DNA of 64,000 bases from Theristus sp. LFF4_11 (Eukaryota; Nematoda; Chromadorea; Monhysterida; Xyalidae), in NCBI GenBank assembly GCA_030248135.1, contig JASANC010003281.1, positions 1 through 64,000 on the forward strand, given 5' to 3'. The notes under the pieces were generated by a model that saw only the letters and a program-made list of their open reading frames with translations, had not been told where the DNA came from and did no database searches. Shown one piece after another: positions 23,601 through 34,500 of the stretch. Each line of letters starts with the position of its first letter. The stretch's first letter is position 1. The position numbers and the translations under genes were made by a program.

Positions 23601-24000
23601 TTTTTTTGGATTTCAGAGTGCAAGTCTACAAGAGACCACCATTGCTCGGCGTCTTGTGCTTAGGTCGAAACGCCATGTTTTGTTGGTTTTTTATTTGGTT
23701 AATATATATTATATGGAGTTAGCTGATTAGTCGGTGACAACGTATATGCTGGAATTTTCTCCAAAACGTCTTTTCGACACCTGCGCTGAAAATTTTCGGT
23801 GTCCCACGGGGGGGGGGGGGTGGCATGTCAATTAATTATCGTAAACAACGTTTTTCTCTGAAAAATTTCAGATTTCCGAGTCTAGCTCGGAGCAGGAGCA
23901 TTCACAACTCGCCTACAACGCGCACGTGCACCGATCGGCGGTTGAATTGTTGAAAAAGAAAATTCACCACTCTTATCCGACGACTGAGGCGATGGCGTGA
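14649..24000 (+). CDS. ZC3H13: ZC3H13/Flacc, m6A writer complex subunit
   Basis: Twelve exons: 14649-14807, 15408-15846, 16371-16714, 17035-17184, 17337-17945, 18192-18504, 18666-19254, 19362-19795, 21980-22237, 22696-22869, 23376-23530, 23872-24000. All phases agree, giving about 1250 residues (human 1668). Shared with vertebrate ZC3H13: PSVFRRLG near the N-terminus; a CCCH finger of spacing C-x8-C-x5-C-x3-H (about residues 93-112); an EKRQKLRRQLEQL helix; KGPRTPEAPPPPDLDDEPDD; long RE/RD/RS-rich and His-rich tracts; an acidic SEADMLVDVSDEEDG; and a C-terminal LDWEALL domain. In flies and mammals the protein bridges RBM15/Spenito to WTAP in nuclear mRNA N6-adenosine methylation. Exon 5 has no good GT donor: CAG|GCAGGA (a GC-AG intron) or a weak TGT|GTTTCA. 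Intron 8 is 2.2 kb and holds a hAT-like insertion plus coding-like Gln/Ser-rich sequence that may include extra exons. Confidence 0.9.
15958..16115. mobile_element. Foldback element with internal CTGATTGGTTGGTCAT repeats
   Basis: Opposed ATATATGCAAC and GTTGCATATAT ends enclose four imperfect units of about 40 bp, each with GCTGATTGGTTNGTCAT. It lies in ZC3H13 intron 2. It resembles an internally expanded relative of the CAGTCGAAC MITEs, which carry the same ATTGGTTGGT core. Confidence 0.65.
20475..21230. mobile_element. hAT-like non-autonomous element with 8-bp duplication
   Basis: The ends are TAGAGATGT and ACATCTCTA, extended inward by A/T-rich inverted stretches. The flanks repeat GGTGGAAC exactly (20467-20474 and 21231-21238). 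An 8-bp target duplication with TAGAG ends is the hAT signature. The 756-bp body has no transposase. It lies within ZC3H13 intron 8 between two coding-like GC-rich stretches. Confidence 0.85.
21761..21919. mobile_element. CAGTCGAAC-type MITE
   Basis: The left end CAGACGAACTCTAAATCAGAG is preceded by TA. The right end CATAAATCAGAGTTCGACTG is followed by AC, so the right target base pair is mutated. The inverted arms carry AATCAGCTGATTC. Located 60 bp upstream of ZC3H13 exon 9. Confidence 0.75.
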
Positions 24001-24493
24001 CAAAAAAATGTTGCTTGTGATTTTTGAAGAGCTCACAAAAAGTTTTTTATGTGTTTTTTGTTGACTTATCTTGACCTTATGGTTTGTTTTTCTGAGACAA
24101 CTATGTTAGAGATTTGACAGATACAGAAAAAACAGTTGTTTAGTGAATTCGACAAACAAAATAAAAATGCGATTTTGTCATGTGGCTTTTGAATGCTTTG
24201 TGCCCGGAAAGTGTTCAGTCAGTTGTTTGCCAGATGAAAAAAGGCAATCATACTTTTTTGTCACACATTCTCGAGCTATCACAATTGTTTCAACTGAACT
24301 GATTGGCTGCATTTTTGTTCAGTGCTCAGCTGATTGGCCAAATTAGTGCAATATATCTCAGAATGTCGTATCACCATTGCTTCGCAGTTATATCAAAAGT
24401 GCCTTGTTTTGAACGATTCCATTCGCACAATCAACTTCCAGTGTGTCACATTTCGCAAATTTGTCCAAGTTTTTGAACTTTAATCATTTTCGC

Positions 24494-24505
24494 GCCAGTT
24501 TTCAG
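24494..24505 (+). promoter_or_regulatory. Possible spliced-leader acceptor upstream of GOSR1
   Basis: CCAGTTTTCAG ends 40 nt before the GOSR1 ATG and only about 500 nt after the ZC3H13 stop on the same strand. TTTTCAG is the typical nematode 3' splice consensus. It could serve a short 5' UTR intron or spliced-leader trans-splicing. No leader can be verified from genomic sequence alone. Confidence 0.4.
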
Positions 24506-24545
24506 CACCATTGCGGCGAAACTGACGAAAGAACAACGCTTGATC

Positions 24546-27500
24546 ATGTCAGCCACGATCAGCGTCACGACAACGTGGGAAGGTTGGGCAGCGCGGGTTT
24601 TTGGGAACGTTTTTTTTTCAATTTTGTTGCACAAACCTCCCCCCTACTCACCGGTTCCCGTGAACCGATGGCACCGAACTCGGGTGGTTTGGTGTGAGTG
24701 GGGGTGAATCGAATAGCTGAGCGTCCGGTGGACAAACACCCATTGTCGAATTGTGTTTTACTGATCGATCAACATTGAAAATAAACTATGAAATCTGAAA
24801 ACTACACGGTCTTCCGAATTTCATGTGAAAGAAAATTCAGTGAAATGAAATCCGATTGCAACCGTTTTTCCATGTGCCAAGTTGGATCCTTAACATCTGA
24901 AGTTTTTTTTGTGTTCATTTCCCAAATTATCGCAGATTTACGAAAGCGCGCCCGCCAATTGGAGAACGACATCGACAGGCGACTGTTGCTGTTGAACAAG
25001 CTCGGCCACAATTTGGGCGGCGATCGACGCTTCGACGCGCACGCGAGCAGGTCGGGCGTGGTTGCGGCTTGGCGTGTGCGTTGCGATTGAATACAAGCAG
25101 CTGATTGGCTGCATTTGAGTGGTGTTGGTGCTGATACAGCCAATCAGCGTGCTGAATCTCACAGTTTAGCAACTGCAGTGTCTTTATCATATGCAATCAG
25201 CGGCTTAGTTGGTGACCACGTGGCGTCCCAGACATTGGCTGTTGTGGAGGCGGAGTCTGTCCTGCGCAAAGTGCATGCGCCAGCCAATCAGCTAATTTTA
25301 ATGGATAATCTTAATAAGTGTTGCTGCTAGAGAGAATAGAAATTATGCGTTTCACTGAGAAACGGAAATGTTTTCCTGTTTTGTTCCGATTCAGTTCCAC
25401 CGAGAAATCGCCGCTGCTTGACGCGCACAGTCAATTCGACGATCTCTCCATGCAGCTCGATCAACACATCGCCGAGTTGACTGAAATCAATGATCAGGTG
25501 CGGCAGGGCAGGGTGACCGTTTTTTTGGGGATTGATAGCCCCTGAAAAAAAAGAAAATCCGGATTAAAAGAACGAATTTTTTTCAAACCCCCTAACCCTA
25601 CCCTGGCGCCACCACGACTCTCAAAATACCAGTTGTTTTGTTTCCCGCTTTTTTGAAAAGACCTGTGTTTTGATAGTCTAGCTTTCAGGTCTTCTCTGAA
25701 GACTGTGCGCTTGGTTAGCACAGTAACGTTGCAGAGTAGCCATCAAACACACAGGCACGCACCATATTCCGCACACACACACACGCGCTGCCGTATTAGA
25801 ATACAGTCTGCTTATTTGAACCTGTCATGTTATTCAGAATCATAGCAAAGAAGAATTCAGAAGAAATTGAAAAAGAATGAGCAGGAGTGGAGTTCGGTTG
25901 CAATAAAAACCGCATTTGTTATTTTAGCGTAGGTCTTTTTTCCAACCCGATCCCGTTTGGCCGGGCCCCTTCACAATCGCCACCAACACACCGTTGCACA
26001 GTGCTCTCACACACATTGCGCAGATGTACGCGCTGTTGAATCAGTCGTCGACGTTGAAGAGCAACGCGGCGCCGCAGCACATGCTACGACGGCATCGCGA
26101 CATTCTGCGCGACTATCATTACGAGTATAATCGGTCACGCGACAACATTCGAAGACAGCTGAATCGTCAGGAGCTTGTTGGTGCCTCCGACTCGGATGGG
26201 TGCGTGGAAACATTCGGATTATTGTTGTGAAACTGACCTGATTGGGTGTGTTTCTTCGTTTGGTGATAATTTTGCTGAAAATCAAGCGGAGTTTGTGCGT
26301 GCAAAAGGTTCATTCTGACGTTTAGCTAAAACCGTGCGCAATAAGCGCACAGTCTTTAGACTCGTTAGTAGTACGTTGATAACTGATTTTTAACCGGTTG
26401 GTCGCCGATATTCTGTGGCAGCTGAATCGGATAAAAGTCAGTCGCTGGATTCTTGTTCTTTTTTATTGTGTTTGTATGATTGGTTTTCGGCTGCTCCGTG
26501 TGATTTGTTTGATTTGAAATTGGTACACTAATGAGGCCTTTCCTCATGCAGCAGTAATAGTGAAATTCCGCAATGAATCTGAATTGTCAAAATTGTTTCT
26601 TTTTGTAACAGGGCCGACAGTCAACTGAATAACCGTCGAAACGATCCGATGCTGAAAGAGCACGAGCACATTCGCAGGTTCGGAAAAACAGGCGAAAATG
26701 CTTGACTGCCGTTGATTGGTTCTCCTCCTTTCACGCACGACAGCTGATTGGCTGTGTTCTACATTGACGTTATGACTGGACTTATCAATTAGCTCGATGC
26801 AGTCAATCTGGTTGCCAGAGTTGAATTATTGCCGAGCTGTTTTTTGGCGAAAAACCACAGCCCTGGCCCTGAATAAAATCCCACGTTTTGTTCTTCTGGC
26901 TGATTGGTTGTTGTGAGTTCGATATCGTTTGGTCGGGTTCGCGAAATTGCTGGGGGGAATACTTCAAAAAAATACAGTTATTCACAATAATATGCGTGGA
27001 AAGCACACTGTTTTTCAGTACTGATCGCTTATTGGACGAACAAATCAGTATAGCCATCTCGACCAAGGAGCACCTTGCGTCGCAACGATCTGGCCTCCGA
27101 GACATCACGAAAAAGATCAACACCATCACAAGTAATGCGTCTTTTTTGAGTGAACAGTTTTTGGTTTGACTGAACGGCATCCACGTTTGTATGGAAGTTG
27201 GTCCTCCTAATTGGTGAAACGAAAACTCAAAAAATGTCGTGTGAAACTCTGTATTTGGCGACTCGGACTGATTGGTCCAACCAGGTCGATGCAGCAGCCA
27301 ATCGACGTATCAAATTGAAAATCGTGGAATGCCGAAACTGTATTACACTTTGACAGTTTGACTGTGGAAAAGTCAATTTGTGTTTTGTGATGTTGTACAC
27401 TCGCACACACTTTGTTCTATTACTGGCAGCGAAAACCGGCAAAACTGTCGGTATGATGTGTGATGACTGCCAACTGTTTTCCAAGATATTTAGCCGTTTC

Positions 27501-27657
27501 TAGCTTTATTTTTCGCCGCCAATATTCAGAACGTTACCCGGCGCTCAACAATTTGATGCACAAGATTCAATTCAAAAAACGCAAGGACACCGTGATCGTT
27601 GGCCTCGTCGTCTCCGTCTGCCTGTTTCTCATGTTCTTGTATGCGTTTCGATCTTAA
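24546..27657 (+). CDS. GOSR1: Golgi SNARE GOSR1/GS28
   Basis: Seven exons with consistent phases: 24546-24582, 24936-25050, 25395-25497, 26024-26199, 26612-26677, 27019-27131, 27530-27657. They encode 245 residues (human 250). The order matches the family: an N-terminal TWEDLRKRARQLEN helix (human WEDLRKQARQLEN), an RRHRDILRDYHYEY segment, NNRRNDPMLKEHEHI, and then the SNARE motif with DRLLDEQISIA and a zero-layer glutamine in LASQRSGL. Last come basic residues and a C-terminal membrane anchor of about 20 residues ending LMFLYAFRS. GS28 is the Qb-SNARE for ER-Golgi and intra-Golgi fusion. Introns carry short CCAAT-containing palindromes. The next gene upstream on the same strand ends 545 bp before this start. 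Confidence 0.97.
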
Positions 27658-28274
27658 AGTTCTTCTTTCTTATCAAAAAGCGCTATTTTTTTACAAAAAC
27701 GTACCTGTGATTCATCGTATGAAGGAAAGTAATCATAAATTATTTCCTTTATTCAGTTATTTTGGTCGGAAACTCGGAATGATTTGGTTTTTATTATTAT
27801 TGAAAAACGTGAGGCACCTGTGTATGATTCCAATTATTGATTTTTTCATTGTTTTTTTTCTGGATTTTCGTTTTGTAATCCGGTGAAGTGAATTCTTTCA
27901 AATGTGTTTTATGTGGGCCAAGCAAGCTTCTTCATTTATTTTTTTCATCGCGGTTCTAATTGGGCGGTTTTGTTTTTTTTCGCTGTATTTAAGCTTCAAT
28001 CAGTTCCCATTGTTTTGTTTTCAGATGAATTTGATCCACATATCTCTCAAAAACATGCATGGTGGAAACAGTGGAATGTTTCATCACACAGATAACGTCA
28101 GAATAACACGGACTGAAAAGAATAGCAGAAAATTGTAATTACCAAAAAACAGAACCAAAAAAATAACAAATTATAACCAGGTCAACAAAACAAAACAAAA
28201 ACACTCAAAACAGAAGCAGAAAAAAATTGACAAAACTAATTAAGATCGGCTTTTTCAGAATATCGACCCCCCTT
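27658..28274. other. GOSR1 3' flank, no gene
   Basis: AT-rich sequence after the GOSR1 stop, presumably 3' UTR and spacer. No recognisable frame or RNA gene. Confidence 0.4.
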
Positions 28275-31200
28275 AGGCACAGTTTTTGAAAAGTTTTCAG
28301 ATTTTAACGAAAATAACACCAATCGAACCGTCTCGATGCGCTGAGTTTGAAAATCATATTTATTTTTTAATTTGACCCGGTTTTATGTTTTAAAAAACGA
28401 AAAAAACCGTTTTTTTGGGGGATCTTTAGAAAAATAGTTCTAACTCGCCTCTGCGTTAAGCTATTAACAAAATTCAAAAACCAATCGATTTCGCATGTGC
28501 TTGCGCACATTTTTTATGTTAACAATGTTATACAAAAATGCTGTTTTATGCTTTAAATTTAAGAAAAACTAAAAGAGTATGTGGTTTTTGCTCTGTTTAG
28601 GCACTTTTAAAGCGGGTGCGGAGTAGGGTTGCTAAGTGATTCTGAAAGCCCTTGAAAAATTCTACAAGTATGCAAAAAATAAAAAAAATCGATTGCGCAT
28701 TAAGAAGTAACGAAGCATTACAATATCGATCGTGCGCATACATAAAGAGTATTTCCTGGTATGCCGACAAATTGTGGAGCAACGGAGACAAAAACCAAAA
28801 ACGGGTATTAGGGCAACTTTTTGCGCTGAATCCGAAAAAGTGGGTACCGTTGCAAAATTTTGCTACAGTAACCCAATATTTGCGATTTTTGGCTTTTTTG
28901 GCTCTTTTTTGGATTGTTTCTAAACCTTGTGGTGTTATACTTGAACTAATCAGGCCAAATTTGGTATCAATCGGCTCCCCTTAATTATGCGAACAATTTC
29001 CATTTAGATACCGTAACTATATCGTGATTACGGTAACCCGTAGAGCACGATATTTACCCTTTTTAACAATTTTTAGACCGAAAGTGACATTTTTGATTCC
29101 TGTAGTGTTCTAGTTGTTCCAATTGAATCAAATTTGTATCAGTCAATTACTCTTGATCAGACAAACAACTTTCATTTAGATACCGTAACCATAGCTTGAC
29201 TTCTGTACCTCTTGAAGCACGGTATTCTACCAAGTTTTCACTATTTTCAGGCATGAAATTGGCTTTATGGTCCATGCAGTGTTATACTTGAACGAATCTA
29301 GTCAAATTTAACATCAATCTACCAATCAAATTTAGCATCCATCAGACACCGTAATCCTTGTCGACTACCATTCCCAGTGTGTCTCTTCCCACCCCCAAAT
29401 TTTTAGGGGCCACCTCAGGTGCTGATTTTTTTATTTTTTATACAGATTACTCCGTGTCTCAAAACGATTTTTATGGAAATAAAGTTGGAATAAGTGGTGA
29501 GTTTATCGAAGATAGAGACCAGACGAGCAATATAGAACTATAATCAATAAATAATCACTATAATTACGACAATTATCCGACAATCAACTATAAAAAAGAT
29601 TTTTTTATTTTTCCTTTTTTTCCTTTTTTCGTTTGTATAGAGGCCGTTTTTAGGGTGCGGTGTAATTCGTATGAAAAAATAAACACACATATTCGAAGTC
29701 AGCAACCTTGATTTGTGTTTATAACAGGGTTTCAAATTTTTTGTGACTTGTTTTTTAATTTTAAATTTATTATTAAAGGAATTCCTTCCTCATCCCCATG
29801 GCATAGGGCACGATAGAAACATCGGGCAAAGTAAGATAACTCAGGTTGTGAACGTTTTTCTCAGTAAGATTTCTTTTTACCCGAAATCCCCCTTTCGTTA
29901 CGGTTTCAACACCTGAGGTGGCCCCTGAAAATTTGAGGGTGGGAAGGAACGGTAGTCAAGCAATGATTACGGTATCTGAGTGAAAGTTGTTTCCCGGATC
30001 AAGGGGAGTGTATTGATCGCGAATTTGACTAAAATTGTTCAAGTGTAACACTACATGGATCAAAACAGCCGATTTCAGGCTTGAAAAATGTACAAAATTA
30101 GTAAAATACCGTGCTTTGAAAAGTACGGTAGTCAAGCAAGGATTACGGTATCTCATTGAAAGTTGATTGCCTAATCAACGGGAGTCGACTGATGCTAAAT
30201 ATGACTAGATTCGTTCAAGTATAACATTGCATAGACCATAAAGCAATTTCATGCCTGAAAATGGTGAAAACTTGAAAAAAATAAAAAAAATCAGCACCTG
30301 AGGTGGCCCCTAAAAATTTGGGGGTGCAAAGAGACACACTGGGAATGGTAGTCGACGAGGATTACGGTGTCTGATGGATGCTAAATTTGATTGGTTTGGT
30401 AGATTGATGTTACAATTGTAGAGTAATTGACTGACAAATTTGATTCAACTGGAACAACTAGAACACTACAGGAATCAAAAATGTCACTTTCGGTCTAAAA
30501 ATTGTTAAAAAGGGTAAATATCGTGCTCTACGGGTTACCGTAATCACGATATAGTTACGGTATCTAAATGGAAATTGTTCGCATAATTAAGGGGAGCCGA
30601 TTGATACCAAATTTGGCCTGATTAGTTCAAGTATAACACCACACGGATTAGAAACAATCCAAAAAAGAGCCAAAAAAGCCAAAAATCGCAAATATTGGGT
30701 TACTGTAGCAAAATTTTGCAACGGTACCCACTATTTCGGATTCAGCGCAAAAAGTTGCCCTAATACCCGTTTTTGGTTTTTGTCTCCGTTGCTCCACAAT
30801 TTGTCGGCATACCAGGAAATACTCTTTATGTATGCGCACGATCGATATTGTAATGCTTCGTTACTTCTTAATGCGCAATCGATTTTTTTTATTTTTTGCA
30901 TACTTGTAGCATTTTTCAAGGGCTTTCAGAATCACTTAGCAACCCTACTCCGCATCCGCTTTAAAAGTGCCTAAACAGAGCAAAAACCACATACTCTTTT
31001 AGTTTTTCTTAAATTTAATGCATAAAACAGCATTTTTTGTATAACATTGTTAACATAAAAATATGCGCGAGCACATGCGAAATTGATTGGTTTTTGAATT
31101 TTGTTAATAGCTTAACGCAGAGGCGAGTTAGAACTATTTTTCTAAAGGTCCCCCAAAAAAACGGTTTTTTCGTTTTTTGAAACATAAAACCGGGTCAAAT

Positions 31201-31296
31201 TAAAAAATAAATATGATTTTCGAACTCAGCGCATCGAGACGGTTCGACTGGTGTTAATTTCGTCAAAATCTAAATACTTTTTAAAAACTGTGCCTA
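28275..31296. repeat. 3-kb imperfect palindrome (two 1.1-kb inverted arms)
   Basis: The left arm 28275-29430 and right arm about 30290-31296 are reverse complements over roughly 1.1 kb, with small differences. Outermost are AGGCACAGTTTTTGAAAAG on the left and its inverted partner ending TTTTTAAAAACTGTGCCT on the right. Both arms hold the same 60-codon frame in opposite directions (28652 + and 30919 -). The centre of about 860 bp is unpaired, but contains extra copies of a 170-200 bp unit built around TACGGTA...GATTACGGTATCT and CACCTGAGGTGGCCCCT. No target duplication was found. It could be a giant foldback transposon or an inverted segmental duplication. Confidence 0.88.
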
Positions 31297-31576
31297 GAGG
31301 TGTGGAGACCGGGTCGGTCGACTCAAAAAGCGAGTCTTAAACACCCGGTTCCGTAGCTGCGTTCAGATATTTTCGTTGAGATGGATATTCGATTCGATTT
31401 TCGACAGATTCATGGGCACCCCTCGACAAAACATCGAATATTCCCCGAATTGCTGAATCACCAAAAAACAACAACAATACTCACGAATTAGACCCGAGAA
31501 AAAACAAACAACAAAACAGAGAAATTGACAAGACGAACAAAGCTGAAACAATGCGGCAGCTCCAAATTCCAGTTTC

Positions 31577-34500
31577 TCATTTCTGAGCGTCCAACTCCGC
31601 CAGTGCCTTCGTCGCTAAATCCGTCGAACGCTCGTTTTCCAGAAAAAACTTTGCAGCGACCATCGAGACCTCTTGTTTCTTGCTCGGACTGTCGCCCGAT
31701 TCCAACAAACAGCTGCGTTCGTGGCCTTCCTCCACTTGAGTGTCATCCGCCACCATTTTTTCCTCTTGCGCTGCCACTTTCACGGTGTCGTCTTGTGGGT
31801 GTTCGTTCGGTTTTTCGTCGTTCCGTTCACTGTTTGAGCACTGATTGGTGGTTTTCAGAGTTTTACGAGCGACGACGTCATGTGCCGATTCCGAACTTTT
31901 TTCCGGTTTTTCTTCGTTCAACTTGGAGGCTGCATCGCTGGCTTTACTGGTGTCGGTTGTGGGGGTCACCTTTTGAGCTGTGAAATTACAAGCAAACCTT
32001 CGGATGTCACCAACTGTTTCTTCGTATGTCGAAAGGAAACGTCGAGGTTTTCTATGTTTTCAACTCTCAACGTTTCTCCGCACACACGGAATTCCAACAA
32101 AGGTCTCTCATTGCTAAAAAACAGTTCCAAATAGCACAGGTTTAGACACCGAACAGAGCAGCAAACAAAACTGTTGCACCGATCCGACAAAACAAACCGG
32201 CCTTTTCGCTTTGCCAAAGAAAATTGGCCAAACGAAAACGCGATTTCGCTTAATTTCCCCTAACCCAAGCCAAAAGGTCAAGAAACCCTACACGCAAACC
32301 TCGCTCCGCCTCCCAGCGAATCGGAAAATACTCAAACTCGTGCCGCTGCGCGAGCTGCGTGTCCTGCGCGTGCGCCCAGCGGTCGACGGCCGGCCAGACG
32401 CAGCGGTGCACGACGAAGTCGACCGGGCGCCACTCGTCCGCGCAGTCGGCCAACAGTTGCGCCACCCAGTGGGCGGAGTCGTGCGTCAGCGCGCCGGTGG
32501 GCGTGGTCTCGACCGAGAAGGGGGCGGAGTCGGACGCCGGTAGACTGATTGGTAGGCGAAACTCCATATCATATGCAGTTAGCTGATTGGTTGGTGATCA
32601 CGTGCTGTGTGTAGGCATTGCTGTGGAGGTGGAGTCAATCCGGACTATACAGAGACAGGAATGCACGCATCGCGTGGTCACCCACCAACCAATCAGCTAA
32701 TTGTGAATGATATATAGTGGGACTGTGTTAGTGAAGACACATGTCAGAGTCACACCACACCACGGAGTCTGCAGTTTGTTCAAAGGTGTCACACACCAAT
32801 TTATTGGCGTCAGCTGAACTGTTTTCGTTCCAACTCAAAACCGGAATAACACGTCCCGCAGGAAAATGTTTTGAGGGTTTCCAGTTTGAGATACCGACCG
32901 CTCCATAGTACCGAATGATTGGCTGCATTTCAATAAATTTAAAATTTGAATAACATAAATTGGCTGCATTGAAATTTCAAATTGAGTGTGCGCAGAGTCA
33001 GCAACAGTCGGGTGGTGGCAAAAAAGGCGCGTGCTGATTTACAGCAAGTCGAGTGCGAAACTGTAAGGAGAAGTAGAAATGCAACAAATAATATGGAAAA
33101 TAACGTCAATCAAAACAAAAAACGGCAAACCGAAAAACAATGTCAAATATGCGATTGTGCCGTTTCGTGGTGAACGTCAACACGGCCGCTATTGGCTGGC
33201 CGTCGTTGTTCGTTTCCTCGCTGTACGCTGATTGGCCGTTGCACAACGCGGACGGCTCCGTGGATTGGTCCGTTTCTGAAAATTATTGAAAACCGAATTC
33301 TTTAACGAGAAAGTGGAAATTCCGAATGATCTCGTTCACGAACTATAAAGAGAACATCATTCTTTGTAAACGAAACAACCGATTTTAACAGCCGAACTCT
33401 AAATTATAGGGACTCAGCTGATTTGGTTGGTGGTCACGTGATGCACGACAGACTCAGCCCCCATAGCAACGTAAGCTGTACTACAGAAAGCACGCGTCAC
33501 GTGATCACCAACCAATCAGCTGATTGCCGATAATCTAGAGTTCGACAGTAGTATAATACCAATCTCCAAACCAGTCATTGCCGCAGTCAACTGAGCATTG
33601 AATGCAACCATCTGGCGATGCCAATAGTGCAACACGTTACCGCAGGTGTCTTGTACTGAAATCCGAACGCAACAATTACAGTACGAAAACCGAAATACCA
33701 CAAAAATAACCCCAACAACCCGTTTCACGCTCACAGTGCTCCGTCGCCTCCATCCAAATCCGATCGCGGATCGCCGACATTTTATCGTGTTCCTCCAGTG
33801 CCTCAGTCAACTTTAGCTCCGCCTCGTGCGCACGACACAGTTCTTTCCACGAATGCTTGACGCTACAGAAAATATGTTCGAGAATGATCTGTTTGGTTTG
33901 TATTCGTTGTAAATTAGCATGTAAAACGTTCATATTCAGTCGAACTCGGTGGACCACGTGATGCTAGCATTCCGTGGAGGCGGAGTCTGTCCTGCACGAA
34001 ACGCATGTTACACGCCCTCACGAGTGGTCACCACCAGACTAACCAATCAGCTGATTGTATATGACATAGAGTTGACTGTATTTGCTCACAGAAACTGTTT
34101 CTGTTGTTCACAAAAAAACTGCCCAAAAAAACTGCCACAAAAGTTACCCAAAAAAACCGACCGACAAAACAGACTGTAGTTCTCATCGGCTTCCGTTCCC
34201 CTGACCGAGTACTCTTTCAACGTCGACGTTTCCATTTTCGTCTCCGGTTGGTCGGTGTTTTCGTCGTTTTCTGGTTTGTCTGAGTTTTTCGTCTCGCGTT
34301 CACTCGTGCTTTTCGCACCTGATAATGAAAGCAGTTTTTATTTGCAGTGACGGCTTTTTACACAGAATGCGGATGTTTCGTTAAATTGGCACTACTTGGC
34401 AGGCCAGTCCGTGCCGGAATAAACACATTTTTCATCACATATCAGGCCGATTGGGTACATGCGAAAATCAGTCGTCACTCGTCAATAATCAATTAGCCTT

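Noticed and set aside
28597..30974. The 60-110 codon frames repeated in both arms of the palindrome as a gene pair
   Set aside because: They are the same sequence in inverted copies, with no start context, splice sites or domain, and the two copies differ by nonsynonymous changes. A transposon-internal frame cannot be excluded.
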